Source: Alistipes sp.
GTDB taxonomy: Bacteria > Bacteroidota > Bacteroidia > Bacteroidales > Rikenellaceae
Assembly (NCBI GenBank): GCA_017465055.1
Contig: JAFTWZ010000037.1
Coordinates: 1-41,621, forward strand
DNA length: 41,621 bases
Direction of reading: 5' to 3'
Within the stretch, counting starts at the first letter, position 1, and the number at the start of each line of letters is the position of its first letter. The notes below the pieces were generated by a model. The model was given only the letters and a program-made list of their open reading frames with translations. It was not told the origin of the DNA and did not search any database. The translations under genes were made by a program, and so were the position numbers. Shown here in pieces: positions 23,077 to 31,834 of the stretch.

Positions 23077-24948
23077 ATGAAGAATATATGGTTAATGATG
23101 TGTGCGGCTCTTACTCTTACACTCTTTGTGGGGTGTAAGAGCGATGAGCCTATTGTTGAGCCACAGCCCGATGCTCCCGAGCTAACGCTCGCCAAGACGG
23201 AGGTGGAGGCCACGTCTGACGGTGGCCACTTTGAGGTCAGTTATGAGCTTCTCAACGCCGTAGCGGGTGCCGAGCTTAAGGTTATCGCCGAGCACGACTG
23301 GGTGACTAACGTCGACACCTCGGTCGAGGGTGTTATCTCGTTCGACGTAGCTGTGAGCTACGAGGATAAGGAGCGTAGCTGCCGCCTCGAGCTAATATAT
23401 CCTGGTCTATATCCCAATCCCACGATCAGGGTTAAGCAGACGGTGGGCAAGGAGCACTCTATAAAGCTCGAGCTTATCTCGGCTGCAGCGACGACTATCA
23501 CGATGAATGCCATCCCACAGGATAAGGAGATGCCCTATGTCTTTATCCTCGGCAATGGCGACTATATCAAGGATAACGGCCTTATGTACGACGATGAGGC
23601 GCTGTGGGCATCGGATATGGATGTTTTTCAGAGCTTTGCCGACGCCTTTGGTAGCGATGTCTCGATGGCTGTTGCGGCCTTTATGTACGAGGGTGACATT
23701 ATGCCACATCAGTTTACGGGCGTAACCCCAGGCACCTCGTATGTAGCCTATGCCTATGGCTTCGATCGCGAGACTATGACTCCGACGACCGAGATTTCGC
23801 GCCTCGAGATTTGTACAGCTACCGTAAACGACTATACGCTTCACTTCGACTTCGACGTCAAGGTCGATGGCCCTAACGTAGATATCAAGATTACGCCCGA
23901 GGGCTACGATGGCTATTACTACTATGGCGTGTTCTGGAAGAGGGATATCGAGGGTGCTACGGTCGAGGAGCTTCGTGGCTTCTGCGAGGCCGACTGGGAG
24001 CAGTATAAGGGTCTCTATACATCGTTCTTCGACACAACGGAGGAGGGTCTGCACTTTATCTTCAATGAGCTGGCCTTTACGGGGACAACCGAGCTATCCG
24101 TAGAGCTTGATGCCAACACCGAGTTTGTGCTGTGGGCTTTCGGTATGGACGATGAGGCGCTACTCAATACCACGCCCGAGTTCTACGAGTTTAAGACTGG
24201 CAGTGTGGCGGCATCGGAGAACAAGTTTACACTCTCGGTTGAGGAGCTACACCCTCGCAAGGCTACTGTTAAGGTCGAGACCACCAACGATGATACGTAC
24301 GTAGCTACGCTGGTAGCGGCCGACCGTTTCGAGGGTAATACCGACGAGGAGATTATGAGCTACATACTCAAAAACTTCACTGTTCAGTACGCTTCGGGCA
24401 CTATGTCGGATACGGCCACAGGACTTACGCCTAATACCGAGTATGAATTTATGGTATTTGGCGCTCAGGCAGGTGCTGCGACAACAGGCTTGCAGCGATT
24501 GAAGTTTACTACCGCGGAGACGCTGTATGCCGACCTTGACTTCTCTCTGACTATTGGCGACTACTATAGTGGTGCTGAGGTGGCTGCTATCGACCCAAAC
24601 TATGCTGGCTATGAAGATTATATCCTCGTGCGTATCACCGCCAATGTCGATAGCGAGGCTGTCAACGCATACTTCAATGCGGTAAATGCGTTAGACTTCC
24701 CATACTACGAGTATGAGCAGATAGTTGAAGGTCTCACGGCCGAGGGCCCACTTCAGGAGCTGTCGTCTATCTACGCCTTCGAGTTTAACGAGCCATACGT
24801 ATTCTTCGGCTTAGCAGAGGATAAGGATGGTAACTTTACCGAGGTGTGGGCATCGAAAGAGATTGCATTTACTAAGGAGGGCTGCTCGCCTGCCGAGGAG
24901 TTTTTCACTGGTAGTGCATCTCCAGCAAGAGTAATGTCACTAAGGTAG
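23077..24948 (+). CDS. BACON-domain surface lipoprotein (3 of 3)
   Basis: The 623-residue lipoprotein has its lipid Cys at 20 (LTLFVGC) followed by KSDE. A BACON-like domain spans about residues 35-125 (LTLAKTEVEATSDGGHFEVS, then VIAEHDWVTNV and RVKQTVG). BACON domains are beta-sandwich modules of Bacteroidota surface proteins that often bind glycans or mucin or act as spacers. About three further modules follow with the pattern found in the first gene of the operon: YYYYGVFWKRDIEG, a helical insert, then a strand such as TEFVLWAFGMDD or TEYEFMVFGAQAG. The protein ends ARVMSLR just after a Gly/Ser stretch. A terminator 22 bp downstream ends the operon. Surface location is inferred; ligand unknown. 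Confidence 0.82.
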   Translation: MKNIWLMMCAALTLTLFVGCKSDEPIVEPQPDAPELTLAKTEVEATSDGGHFEVSYELLNAVAGAELKVIAEHDWVTNVDTSVEGVISFDVAVSYEDKERSCRLELIYPGLYPNPTIRVKQTVGKEHSIKLELISAAATTITMNAIPQDKEMPYVFILGNGDYIKDNGLMYDDEALWASDMDVFQSFADAFGSDVSMAVAAFMYEGDIMPHQFTGVTPGTSYVAYAYGFDRETMTPTTEISRLEICTATVNDYTLHFDFDVKVDGPNVDIKITPEGYDGYYYYGVFWKRDIEGATVEELRGFCEADWEQYKGLYTSFFDTTEEGLHFIFNELAFTGTTELSVELDANTEFVLWAFGMDDEALLNTTPEFYEFKTGSVAASENKFTLSVEELHPRKATVKVETTNDDTYVATLVAADRFEGNTDEEIMSYILKNFTVQYASGTMSDTATGLTPNTEYEFMVFGAQAGAATTGLQRLKFTTAETLYADLDFSLTIGDYYSGAEVAAIDPNYAGYEDYILVRITANVDSEAVNAYFNAVNALDFPYYEYEQIVEGLTAEGPLQELSSIYAFEFNEPYVFFGLAEDKDGNFTEVWASKEIAFTKEGCSPAEEFFTGSASPARVMSLR

Positions 24949-24970
24949 ATAGCTCGCAAAACTCTAACAA

Positions 24971-25003
24971 TAAAGGCTGTCGGAGACAATCCGACAGCCT
25001 TTA
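24971..25003. terminator. Bidirectional intrinsic terminator
   Basis: TAAAGGCTGTCGG (24971-24983) and CCGACAGCCTTTA (24991-25003) are perfectly complementary around a 7-nt loop. The site ends both the three-lipoprotein operon (+) and the Gate-domain protein gene (-). Confidence 0.92.
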
Positions 25004-25021
25004 CTATGTAGAGAGGTATTG

Positions 25022-26638
25022 TTACTCAGTAGCAACCTCAGTGCTAACCTCCATATCAACAATCTCCTCCTCGGAGTTGCGGTCAAAGCGGAATGGAATC
25101 AGCTCATCAAGCTCCTTAACCTCCTCCTCGCTAAGCTCATCTACCGAGCGACCAAAGGTGCGCTGTGCGATGGTGTTGCGGTACATATCGAAGCCGGCCT
25201 GTACCTCGTTGAGAAGGCTCTCGCGTGTAGCCTCGGGGAGCTGCTCCGTAGCGATGAAGCCTGCAGCATCGACCTTGACGCCCTCGCTAACCGAGATAAT
25301 CTCGTGTTTCTTGAGAAGCATACCCTCGATAACGCGAGCCAGTGAGCCCTCCTCCTCGGGAGTATCGCCCTCCTCGTCGGTGAAGACGCGGTCGCCAACC
25401 TTAACCTGATTCTCGCTAACGAACTCGATAACCACAGGCGACGAGGCTGTAGTGTAGCGGTCAGCACCACCCTCGAATGTCGCAGGAGTACCGAACAGAA
25501 GTGCATACAATACGAATAGCCAGTGGGCCGCGATACCAGCTACAAGACCACCGATAGTGTGCGAAAGGATAGCCTTAGAGGTGAGCTTGCGGTAGCCAAG
25601 AGCGTCGAGCATAGCGGTGTGAGTGCTGAGATAACCGCTCCAGCACATACCGATAGCCGTAAATACGGCGATAGCATTACCGTCGATGATGCCCTGAGCC
25701 GAGAACTCTGGCACGAGAGAGAGGGCAGCACCTACGGCACCAAGCGATGTGATAGGGAAGGCCATCAACGCTGGGTGACCGAAACCGAAGAGCCACTCAA
25801 AGATGATGTTTATCTTGCCAAATAGCCAGGGTAGGAACTCCACACCCTCGTATGCTGCGCCGTCGTATGTGCCGTTGTCGCCAGCGCCGAAGGTGAGAAG
25901 CATCACGAGTGTCGAGATGATAAGCACGCCAGGGATAATCGAGAGACCCACGTCGACACCCGTCTTACCGCCATCGAGCAGCGAGTTGAGGATGCGCGTA
26001 AAGAGCGAGGTCTCCTTAACCTCGTCATCGGCCTTCATATCCTCCTCGTTGAGCGTAGCGGCGAACTCCTCCTTAAACTCAGGATACTGCTTAACCACGA
26101 AGTACTGCATTATGCGTGTCGAGACGATACAGCCGATAAAGGCACCTAATAGGCCGAGAAATGGCTCTACAAAGTAGCCCTGCGAGATCATAAAGACGAT
26201 AACCAAAAGACCCATACCGAATGCCGTACCGAAGTTCGTGAGCGAGATAAACTGGAACTTCTTGAAGTACGAGCTGAAGCGCTTATCCTTAGCCAATGAG
26301 ATTATGGCAGGGTTGTCCGAGAGGAATGTCATCACAGCGCCAAGCGATGCCACACCTGGAAGGTTAAAGAGTGGCTTCATCAGAGGGCGCAGTATACGCT
26401 CGAGCAGGCTTACGACGCCAAACTCCACGAATATACGACCCAGAGCACCTGTGATTACGCAGATGGCCATAAGGTAGAATACGGTGTTGAGAAGAAGGTC
26501 GTGTGCCGTCTTCATAATGGTGTTGAGCATATTTGGCAGACCCATTACCGAGCCTATACCACCAAAGATGCCGATGACGATGGCGAGGCAGAAGATACCT
26601 ACGAGATACTTCCTAATCCCCTTGTTTTGATTCTCCAT
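25022..26638 (-). CDS. Nucleoside-recognition (Gate) domain membrane protein
   Basis: This 538-residue integral membrane protein has about 10-11 helices in residues 1-400, then a charged tail of about 140 residues. Gate-type sequence is seen in VASLGAVMTFLSDNPAIISL, with the matching second half near GHPALMAFPITSLGAVGAAL and MCWSGYLSTHTAMLDALGY. It resembles the family NCBI names CD0519/CD1768 membrane proteins. Gate domains occur in nucleoside transporters, FeoB and sporulation membrane proteins; substrate and direction are unknown here. The acidic tail (TDEEGDTPEEEG, VDELSEEEVKELDEL) is unusual for a transporter and is probably cytoplasmic. The gene starts 29 bp after the porin gene and is likely in its operon, which suggests an outer- and inner-membrane pair handling one solute. 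Confidence 0.82.
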   Translation of the reverse strand: MENQNKGIRKYLVGIFCLAIVIGIFGGIGSVMGLPNMLNTIMKTAHDLLLNTVFYLMAICVITGALGRIFVEFGVVSLLERILRPLMKPLFNLPGVASLGAVMTFLSDNPAIISLAKDKRFSSYFKKFQFISLTNFGTAFGMGLLVIVFMISQGYFVEPFLGLLGAFIGCIVSTRIMQYFVVKQYPEFKEEFAATLNEEDMKADDEVKETSLFTRILNSLLDGGKTGVDVGLSIIPGVLIISTLVMLLTFGAGDNGTYDGAAYEGVEFLPWLFGKINIIFEWLFGFGHPALMAFPITSLGAVGAALSLVPEFSAQGIIDGNAIAVFTAIGMCWSGYLSTHTAMLDALGYRKLTSKAILSHTIGGLVAGIAAHWLFVLYALLFGTPATFEGGADRYTTASSPVVIEFVSENQVKVGDRVFTDEEGDTPEEEGSLARVIEGMLLKKHEIISVSEGVKVDAAGFIATEQLPEATRESLLNEVQAGFDMYRNTIAQRTFGRSVDELSEEEVKELDELIPFRFDRNSEEEIVDMEVSTEVATE

Positions 26639-26667
26639 ATTGATTTGTAGTTGTTAGTTAAGTTTCG

Positions 26668-27765
26668 TTATAACTCTGCGCTGCGCTTAGCAATGTGCTT
26701 GTCGATAAGGGTTGTTATGCCCTTGACTATGTCTATTCTCCACGTGAGACCCACGGTGAGGAACGAGCCCTTACCTACGGCAGTACCGTAGAGGTTGGTG
26801 TTATTGCCGAAGTTGTAGGCATATGCCGCGTGTAGGCGTATGTCGCGGTTACCACGGCCTCCGAGTGGGTAGTACTCGACACCGCCACCTACGCGCGTAA
26901 TCTCGGTGCCAGGAATAAGACCCGATGCAGCTACTGCGCTCGAGCCGATTTTGTCGTACGTAGCCTTTGCAAATACATTTACACGCTTGGCAATAAGGTA
27001 CGAGAACTCGCCCATAATTGAGAAGTTGTCGAAGAGTAGGTCTTCGGCCTTAGGCCCACGGCTCATAAGGTCGAGCTGCAGCGTTGCGTCGCCAAACTTA
27101 AACTGGTTGCCTAAGGCTACATACTTGTCGTACTTACCTGGTGCATACTGCATAAAGTTGAGCGAGTAGAGGGCTGTATAGCATCCGTGCGAACCACTCC
27201 AGTAGAGGTTGAAGGCGTAGTAATCCAACGAATCAGAGGTCGTATCATAGGGACTCTGGCACGCCTGGAAGAGGATAGTATCGTTGCCCTCGTTTGTGGT
27301 ATAGGCCACGCTTGCGCCAATCTGATAGCAGCTCACGTTGTTCCAGAACTCCGAGCAGAAGTATAGGTCGATAGGGGCGCGGTCGTACTCCCAGCCACCA
27401 ATCATAAGTACCTGCTTACCGGCTGCTATTGCCCAATTCTGCGTAGGCTTGTAGGTAAGTGTCAGCCAGTCGGTGTTCTGTGCGAACTCCGAGAATGAGT
27501 TTACGCGGTTGAAGCGCTGACGCCACGAGTAACTAAACTTCGACGATATCTGGCCATCCATTCGGAGATTAAAGTAGCGAGCCTTAAATCCCGAGCCAGC
27601 GACATCGTGATTGCCGTCTACGGCCTGGTTGAGGTAGTCGAAGCGAGCCTCGACGCCGAGCTTAAAGATCTCGTTGATATCCTGCTCCTGTTCCTGAGCG
27701 TAGAGCGAAGCTGTCGCCGTAAGTGCGACCATAAGAGATAGGATTTTGATAATGGTTCTCTTCAT
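26668..27765 (-). CDS. OprP/OprO-like outer-membrane porin
   Basis: The 365-residue protein has a signal peptide (MKRTIIKILSLMVALTATAS, cleaved after LYA). The rest is alternating beta strands of a porin resembling the phosphate-selective porin O/P family: ARYFNLRMDGQISSKFSYSW, TLTYKPTQNWAIAAGKQ, and VNVFAKATYDKIG. It lies in the outer membrane and should form a diffusion channel; specificity cannot be read from sequence. It is first in a two-gene unit with the Gate-domain membrane protein. The C terminus (TTLIDKHIAKRSAEL) extends past the last strand rather than ending in Phe, which is atypical for a barrel. Confidence 0.82.
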   Translation of the reverse strand: MKRTIIKILSLMVALTATASLYAQEQEQDINEIFKLGVEARFDYLNQAVDGNHDVAGSGFKARYFNLRMDGQISSKFSYSWRQRFNRVNSFSEFAQNTDWLTLTYKPTQNWAIAAGKQVLMIGGWEYDRAPIDLYFCSEFWNNVSCYQIGASVAYTTNEGNDTILFQACQSPYDTTSDSLDYYAFNLYWSGSHGCYTALYSLNFMQYAPGKYDKYVALGNQFKFGDATLQLDLMSRGPKAEDLLFDNFSIMGEFSYLIAKRVNVFAKATYDKIGSSAVAASGLIPGTEITRVGGGVEYYPLGGRGNRDIRLHAAYAYNFGNNTNLYGTAVGKGSFLTVGLTWRIDIVKGITTLIDKHIAKRSAEL

Positions 27766-27806
27766 ATTTTAAGTGTTTGATTAGTCGATATTATCCTAAT
27801 ATTATA

Positions 27807-27835
27807 CAAAGGTACGAAAAAGTTTGAATCTGCAA
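27807..27835 (-). promoter_or_regulatory. Promoter of the porin/Gate operon
   Basis: On the minus strand TTG (complement 27833-27835) is followed after 18 nt by TACCTTTG (complement 27807-27814). The start codon is about 40 nt downstream of the -7 box. Confidence 0.8.
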
Positions 27836-27896
27836 TGACTAAACTTAAATAATCGTATCGCAGCTTCGTTCTCGTGGTCGTTTGATCTGCTCACAG

Positions 27897-27927
27897 TTGC
27901 ATATTTATCATTTTATTTTTAACTTTG
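27897..27927 (+). promoter_or_regulatory. Promoter of the small-peptide/lipoprotein operon
   Basis: TTG at 27897-27899 and TAACTTTG at 27920-27927 are separated by exactly 20 nt. It is divergent from the porin promoter and lies 76 nt before the small ORF at 28004. Confidence 0.85.
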
Positions 27928-28003
27928 CGTATTGTATGCTATGATGATGTGTACTGTTAGCGTATACGACAATCAATTTTAACTTTTAACATATACTTGA
28001 GTA

Positions 28004-28144
28004 ATGAATAGGAGAGACTATTTAGAGCCTTGCGTAGATGTACACTACGTCGAGGTTGAGGAGGGCTTTACAGCCTCAGATGGTGACGATGTATGGGGAC
28101 TCCCTGGTGAGAACCCCGATGAGAACGATTTTGGCGAATTTTAA
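28004..28144 (+). CDS. Small acidic peptide of 46 residues
   Basis: The ORF starts MNRRDYLEPCVDVHYVEVEE and continues GFTASDGDDVWGLPGENPDE to end NDFGEF. It sits alone between a well-matched promoter and the lipoprotein gene at 28160, with a 15-nt gap. The pattern (Tyr/Pro near the front, a hydrophobic-acidic VxVxEVEEGF strand, then an acidic tail) is one I associate with short hypothetical proteins often found beside fimbrillin-like lipoproteins in Bacteroidota. That association comes from memory and was not searched. It has no signal peptide. An AGGGAGGAAG stretch after its stop precedes the next ATG by a few bases, an unusually good Shine-Dalgarno match for this phylum. Its role is unknown. 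Confidence 0.6.
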   Translation: MNRRDYLEPCVDVHYVEVEEGFTASDGDDVWGLPGENPDENDFGEF

Positions 28145-28159
28145 CAAAGGGAGGAAGTT

Positions 28160-30232
28160 ATGAAGAAGATTCTATTTATTGCCTCGCTTTTGGCCATCGT
28201 TGCCGGAGGCTGCACAAAGGATGAGACGCAGAGTGTCGTTGCCGAATCTAAAACCACCATCAAGGTAAACGCTGAGCTTGAGCCCCAGACACGTACCTAC
28301 TACGATGGCGACAATATCAAGTGGGCCGAGACTGGCGAGCAGCTCAACATAATCTACTATGCTGACGACAACTCATCATCGCGTCGCCAGAGTGCTACTC
28401 ACGCCGACTACACCATCGATGCCGAGGGTCGCATCACATTCTCTGCCGATTTTACTACTACCGATGGTGCTACGTCATATACTCTCGGTGCGTTCTATCC
28501 TTATGCTTACAAGGCGATAACATCATCTATTAGCCTCACTGTGCCTCAGGAGCAGACCCCTGCGGCTGATAGCTACGACCCTACGTGCGACATCCTTGTA
28601 AGTAAGGAGCCTGTAGTGGTTGAGGGTACTCCTGAGAGCGTTAAGTTTACCTTCGCACGTATGGTAGCCTTTGCCAAGATGACCCTTAAGGGCATCGGCG
28701 CTGGCGAGACCATCGAGAAGGTTACGTTCTCGTCATCGGCGAAGCCTGCAGGAGCTGTAGAGTTTAAGGTGCACGAGGCTGCGACGGTAGAGAGTGCTAA
28801 GTGGTACAATAATTATGAAGATATCACCATCACGCGCGAGAATTGGGTGGCTACTGGCGAAGATGTGGTATGGATGACCACCGTGCCTACCGACCTTAGT
28901 GGCACCGACTTTACCGTTACGGTTGTTACAGATAAGTACAACTACACCAAGAGCGTAGACCTTGCGGATAAGACTCTAAAGTTTGAGCGTGGCGACGTAG
29001 CTATATTTGCTGTTAACGACCTTCAGCGCCAGGAGAAGCCTAAGGCATACAAACTCCTTACCGATATCAATGAGCTTAACACTGGCGACCAGATTGTCAT
29101 CGCTACAAAGCCATCGGCATCATCTGCTGCTGCGATGCTCTCGACAACAGCTACTGGCGCAAGCCTCAAGCACACCTCGAGTATGACTATCTCGGATGGT
29201 CCTGTAATCTTGCCCGAGAACCTTCCATCGGATGCTGCAGTATTCGATGTTGAGAAGGGCGTGTCGGCTGGCACTTTTGCACTTAAGGAGGTGACTATGG
29301 GTTACTTGTATGGCGTCTACGATCCCGAAGCTTTGACAAATACTCTTAGTTTCAAGGCTAAGAAGGATGCTTCAGCATCGTGGGATATATCTCTTACAAG
29401 CACTTACACCGCCTGGATTGGTACTTACGAGTACGCTGGTGCGGAGAGTATGCGCTATGTGAATAACTACTCATATGGCTACAAGTTTAACTTCAGTGGT
29501 TCAGCAAGCTACGTATATATCTACTACCTCGATGGCGAGTCGAGCGACGAGGGTGGCGAGGAGACTACAACAACACCTCTTGCTACACCGGTAGTTACGG
29601 CTTCGGCTGAGGGTGACGTTGTTACCGTATTGTGGGATGAAGTTGCGGGCGCAAAGGACTACACCGTAACTTGTGGCGACGCAACAACTACCGTTACGTC
29701 TACAACCGCTACTTTCGAGGGTGTTGCTGCTGGCACTTACGAGGTTACGGTTGTTGCTAACCCTGCAGACTCGACCCTTAACACTGCATCGGAAGCTGGT
29801 ACAGCAACTGTCACAGTTGAGGCTGCTACGGCTGGCGAGACTAAGAGCGTAGAGATTGCGTTCCCAATCGATGGTGCAGCGAGCGGTAACTCGGTAGGTA
29901 CTATCTACGAGGGTGACTTGCTCATCTCGTCTACCGGCTCTTGGCGTACTGATAATGCTGATGGTCGTGACGCTATCTACATTGGCCGCACGACATCTAA
30001 TGAGCTTCGCATAGAGGCTCAGAATGGTGTGACCATCACTAAGGTGACGCTCACAGCTCCTGTGGGCTACCTCGTAGACCTCAAGGCTAAGGAGTATGAT
30101 GGATATGCAACCGAGACATTCGCCTCTACTACAGAGGCTGTTTGGACTGGCGAGTGCACGACGCGTATAGTATGGACTGCAGCAGGCAACTCGCACTCTA
30201 ACATCGCAAAAATCGTGGTAGAGTATAGGTAA
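28160..30232 (+). CDS. Fimbrillin-like surface lipoprotein with FN3 domain
   Basis: The 690-residue protein has a lipoprotein signal (MKKILFIASLLAIVAGGC, Cys 18) followed by TKDE, an acidic surface-export context. Residues 30-290 resemble the fimbrillin/Mfa-like family: VNAELEPQTRTYYDGDNIKW, then LGAFYPYAY, a conserved FARMVAFAKMTLKG strand, and FERGDVAIFAVND. About 295-460 is a further beta domain. An FN3 domain lies at about 470-555 (LATPVVTASAEGDVVTVLWD, then TYEVTVVANPA). The final 130 residues form a beta sandwich (VEIAFPIDGAASG to SNIAKIVVEYR). Mfa-like proteins build or anchor surface fimbriae; the large C-terminal extension suggests a tip or accessory adhesin, which is inference. It is preceded by the 46-residue peptide gene and closed by a hairpin. 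Confidence 0.82.
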   Translation: MKKILFIASLLAIVAGGCTKDETQSVVAESKTTIKVNAELEPQTRTYYDGDNIKWAETGEQLNIIYYADDNSSSRRQSATHADYTIDAEGRITFSADFTTTDGATSYTLGAFYPYAYKAITSSISLTVPQEQTPAADSYDPTCDILVSKEPVVVEGTPESVKFTFARMVAFAKMTLKGIGAGETIEKVTFSSSAKPAGAVEFKVHEAATVESAKWYNNYEDITITRENWVATGEDVVWMTTVPTDLSGTDFTVTVVTDKYNYTKSVDLADKTLKFERGDVAIFAVNDLQRQEKPKAYKLLTDINELNTGDQIVIATKPSASSAAAMLSTTATGASLKHTSSMTISDGPVILPENLPSDAAVFDVEKGVSAGTFALKEVTMGYLYGVYDPEALTNTLSFKAKKDASASWDISLTSTYTAWIGTYEYAGAESMRYVNNYSYGYKFNFSGSASYVYIYYLDGESSDEGGEETTTTPLATPVVTASAEGDVVTVLWDEVAGAKDYTVTCGDATTTVTSTTATFEGVAAGTYEVTVVANPADSTLNTASEAGTATVTVEAATAGETKSVEIAFPIDGAASGNSVGTIYEGDLLISSTGSWRTDNADGRDAIYIGRTTSNELRIEAQNGVTITKVTLTAPVGYLVDLKAKEYDGYATETFASTTEAVWTGECTTRIVWTAAGNSHSNIAKIVVEYR

Positions 30233-30266
30233 CATATCGGAGTGAACGTGTCCACCCGATAGCAAG

Positions 30267-30306
30267 CAACAAGGGCTGACCTGTTTTGAAGGCCAGCCCT
30301 TTGTTG
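30267..30306. terminator. Intrinsic terminator between convergent genes
   Basis: CAACAAGGGCTG (30267-30278) pairs with CAGCCCTTTGTTG (30294-30306) with one unpaired base. It lies between the fimbrillin-like gene (+) and the LRR lipoprotein gene (-) and can act in both directions. Confidence 0.8.
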
Positions 30307-30324
30307 TGATTATTGTGTTGCAGA

Positions 30325-31821
30325 CTACTTGCGCTCAATAACGTCGTGGTTGTCGAGCTTTAGGTCTACAATCGACTGACCCTCGGCAAGGTACAACACC
30401 TCGAGAGGGTTGCCCTGTAGGTATAGAGCGTCGAGCTTAAGGTTCGTGCTGCAGTCCATCTGTGTGAGCTGACAGTCGTTAGCCACCAATGACTCCAGAA
30501 GGGTAAGACCCGATACCTCGAGCTCGGTAATCTGAGTATTTGCACACTCCATATCGGTCATCTTGGTGCAGGTGTTAGCCTTCACAGAGGTGTAGTTGTT
30601 GCCACCGCAGTGCAAGAAGTATAGGTCATTGAGACCATTTACGTCGAGCTCGCCTGCGAGGTAGTTGCTGCTGCAATCAATCTTCTTAAGCTTCGCACAG
30701 CCCTCGATGTTAAGCTCCGTGAGGAGATTGCGCTGGCAGGTAAGAGTCAAAAGCTCAGGGTTCTTGCTGCAATCGAGCGTCGCGAGGTTATTAGCGTAGC
30801 ACTCGAGCATCTCGAGCTTAGGGAGTCCCGTTACGTCGAGCGTTGTGATGCTATTTTCGTAGCAACCGAGGGTGTACAACTCGGGAAGACCCGCGAGGTC
30901 GAGTGACATAATCTGGTTAGAGCCTATTGCAACAATCTGCAACTTTGGACAGTTTGAGAACTTTGCCTCCGTGAGCTTGTTGAGGCGAAGGTCGAGGTAG
31001 ATCATCTCGCTAAAGCCCGTGACGTCAATCTCCTTGAGAGAGTTGTTGTAAGCCTGCAAGAACATAAGGTTATCGCACCCCGTAATGTAGAGCTTCTCGA
31101 GCTTATTTGAGTAGGCGTATAACCACTTCAACGACTTACAATCCGACACATCGATAGTGGTGATAAGGTTGTACGAGCAGTCTACATACTCGAGCTTCTC
31201 GAGACCGCTAAGGTCGAGCTCGGTGATGTTGTTGCAGTCGCAGTCGAGGTTTACGAGGTTTACGAACGACTTGATACCCTTAAGTGAGGTGATAGGCTCG
31301 CGCTCCTCCTCGTCGTTCATCGTGAGTGTTAGGTCGGTGATGCGTGCAGCCTCCTCCGCAGAGAGCTTGCCGTCGCCATCGAAGTCAAAGTTCGAGAGGA
31401 TAATCTCCTCGAACACAGGGCACTCGAACATCGCAGTGCCACCCGAGCCTGTAGTTGCGGCGGCCTGCTCTACGGTGACGCTCTTCTCAACACTTGTAGA
31501 GCCTGTTTTAGCAACTATAAGGATAGTGCCTCGACGTATCTCCTCCGAGGTATTCTCCGAAGCGAGCATAGAGAGGGTGTCCTCGTGGCGACGGATGTTG
31601 AGCCACGAGGTGGCGTTTACGAAGTCCCACTCCTCGGCATCGGTGGTAACCACCAACTCTGCCGCCTCGCCAGTAGCCGAGATATGTATGGTCTCTGGCT
31701 CTACGCTGAGCGTAATATTCGCAGGGGTATCTATCGAGCCCTGGCCCTCGTCAGTCTTCTCACACGCCGCGGCTATTAGGGTTAGCGCAACGGCGAAAAT
31801 TGATAACAACTTCTTAATCAT
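30325..31821 (-). CDS. BACON/EF-hand/leucine-rich repeat lipoprotein
   Basis: The 498-residue lipoprotein (lipid Cys 20 in LTLIAAAC, then EKTDE) has three parts. A BACON domain covers about residues 36-120 (ITLSVEPETIHISATGEAAE to VEKSVTVEQAA). A single canonical EF-hand loop, DFDGDGKLSAEE at 146-157, has Asp at 1, 3 and 5, Gly at 6 and Glu at 12, so calcium binding is plausible. From about 165 to the end run roughly 14 leucine-rich repeats of 20-23 residues, with a Cys-containing form (VNLDCDCNNITELDLSGLEK, LEYVDCSYNLITTIDVSDCK). This repeat type occurs in Bacteroidota surface proteins and related LRR adhesins. It follows the FISUMP lipoprotein gene by 13 bp in the same operon. A surface binding role is inferred. 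Confidence 0.86.
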   Translation of the reverse strand: MIKKLLSIFAVALTLIAAACEKTDEGQGSIDTPANITLSVEPETIHISATGEAAELVVTTDAEEWDFVNATSWLNIRRHEDTLSMLASENTSEEIRRGTILIVAKTGSTSVEKSVTVEQAAATTGSGGTAMFECPVFEEIILSNFDFDGDGKLSAEEAARITDLTLTMNDEEEREPITSLKGIKSFVNLVNLDCDCNNITELDLSGLEKLEYVDCSYNLITTIDVSDCKSLKWLYAYSNKLEKLYITGCDNLMFLQAYNNSLKEIDVTGFSEMIYLDLRLNKLTEAKFSNCPKLQIVAIGSNQIMSLDLAGLPELYTLGCYENSITTLDVTGLPKLEMLECYANNLATLDCSKNPELLTLTCQRNLLTELNIEGCAKLKKIDCSSNYLAGELDVNGLNDLYFLHCGGNNYTSVKANTCTKMTDMECANTQITELEVSGLTLLESLVANDCQLTQMDCSTNLKLDALYLQGNPLEVLYLAEGQSIVDLKLDNHDVIERK

Positions 31822-31834
31822 AGTCTATTATAAA

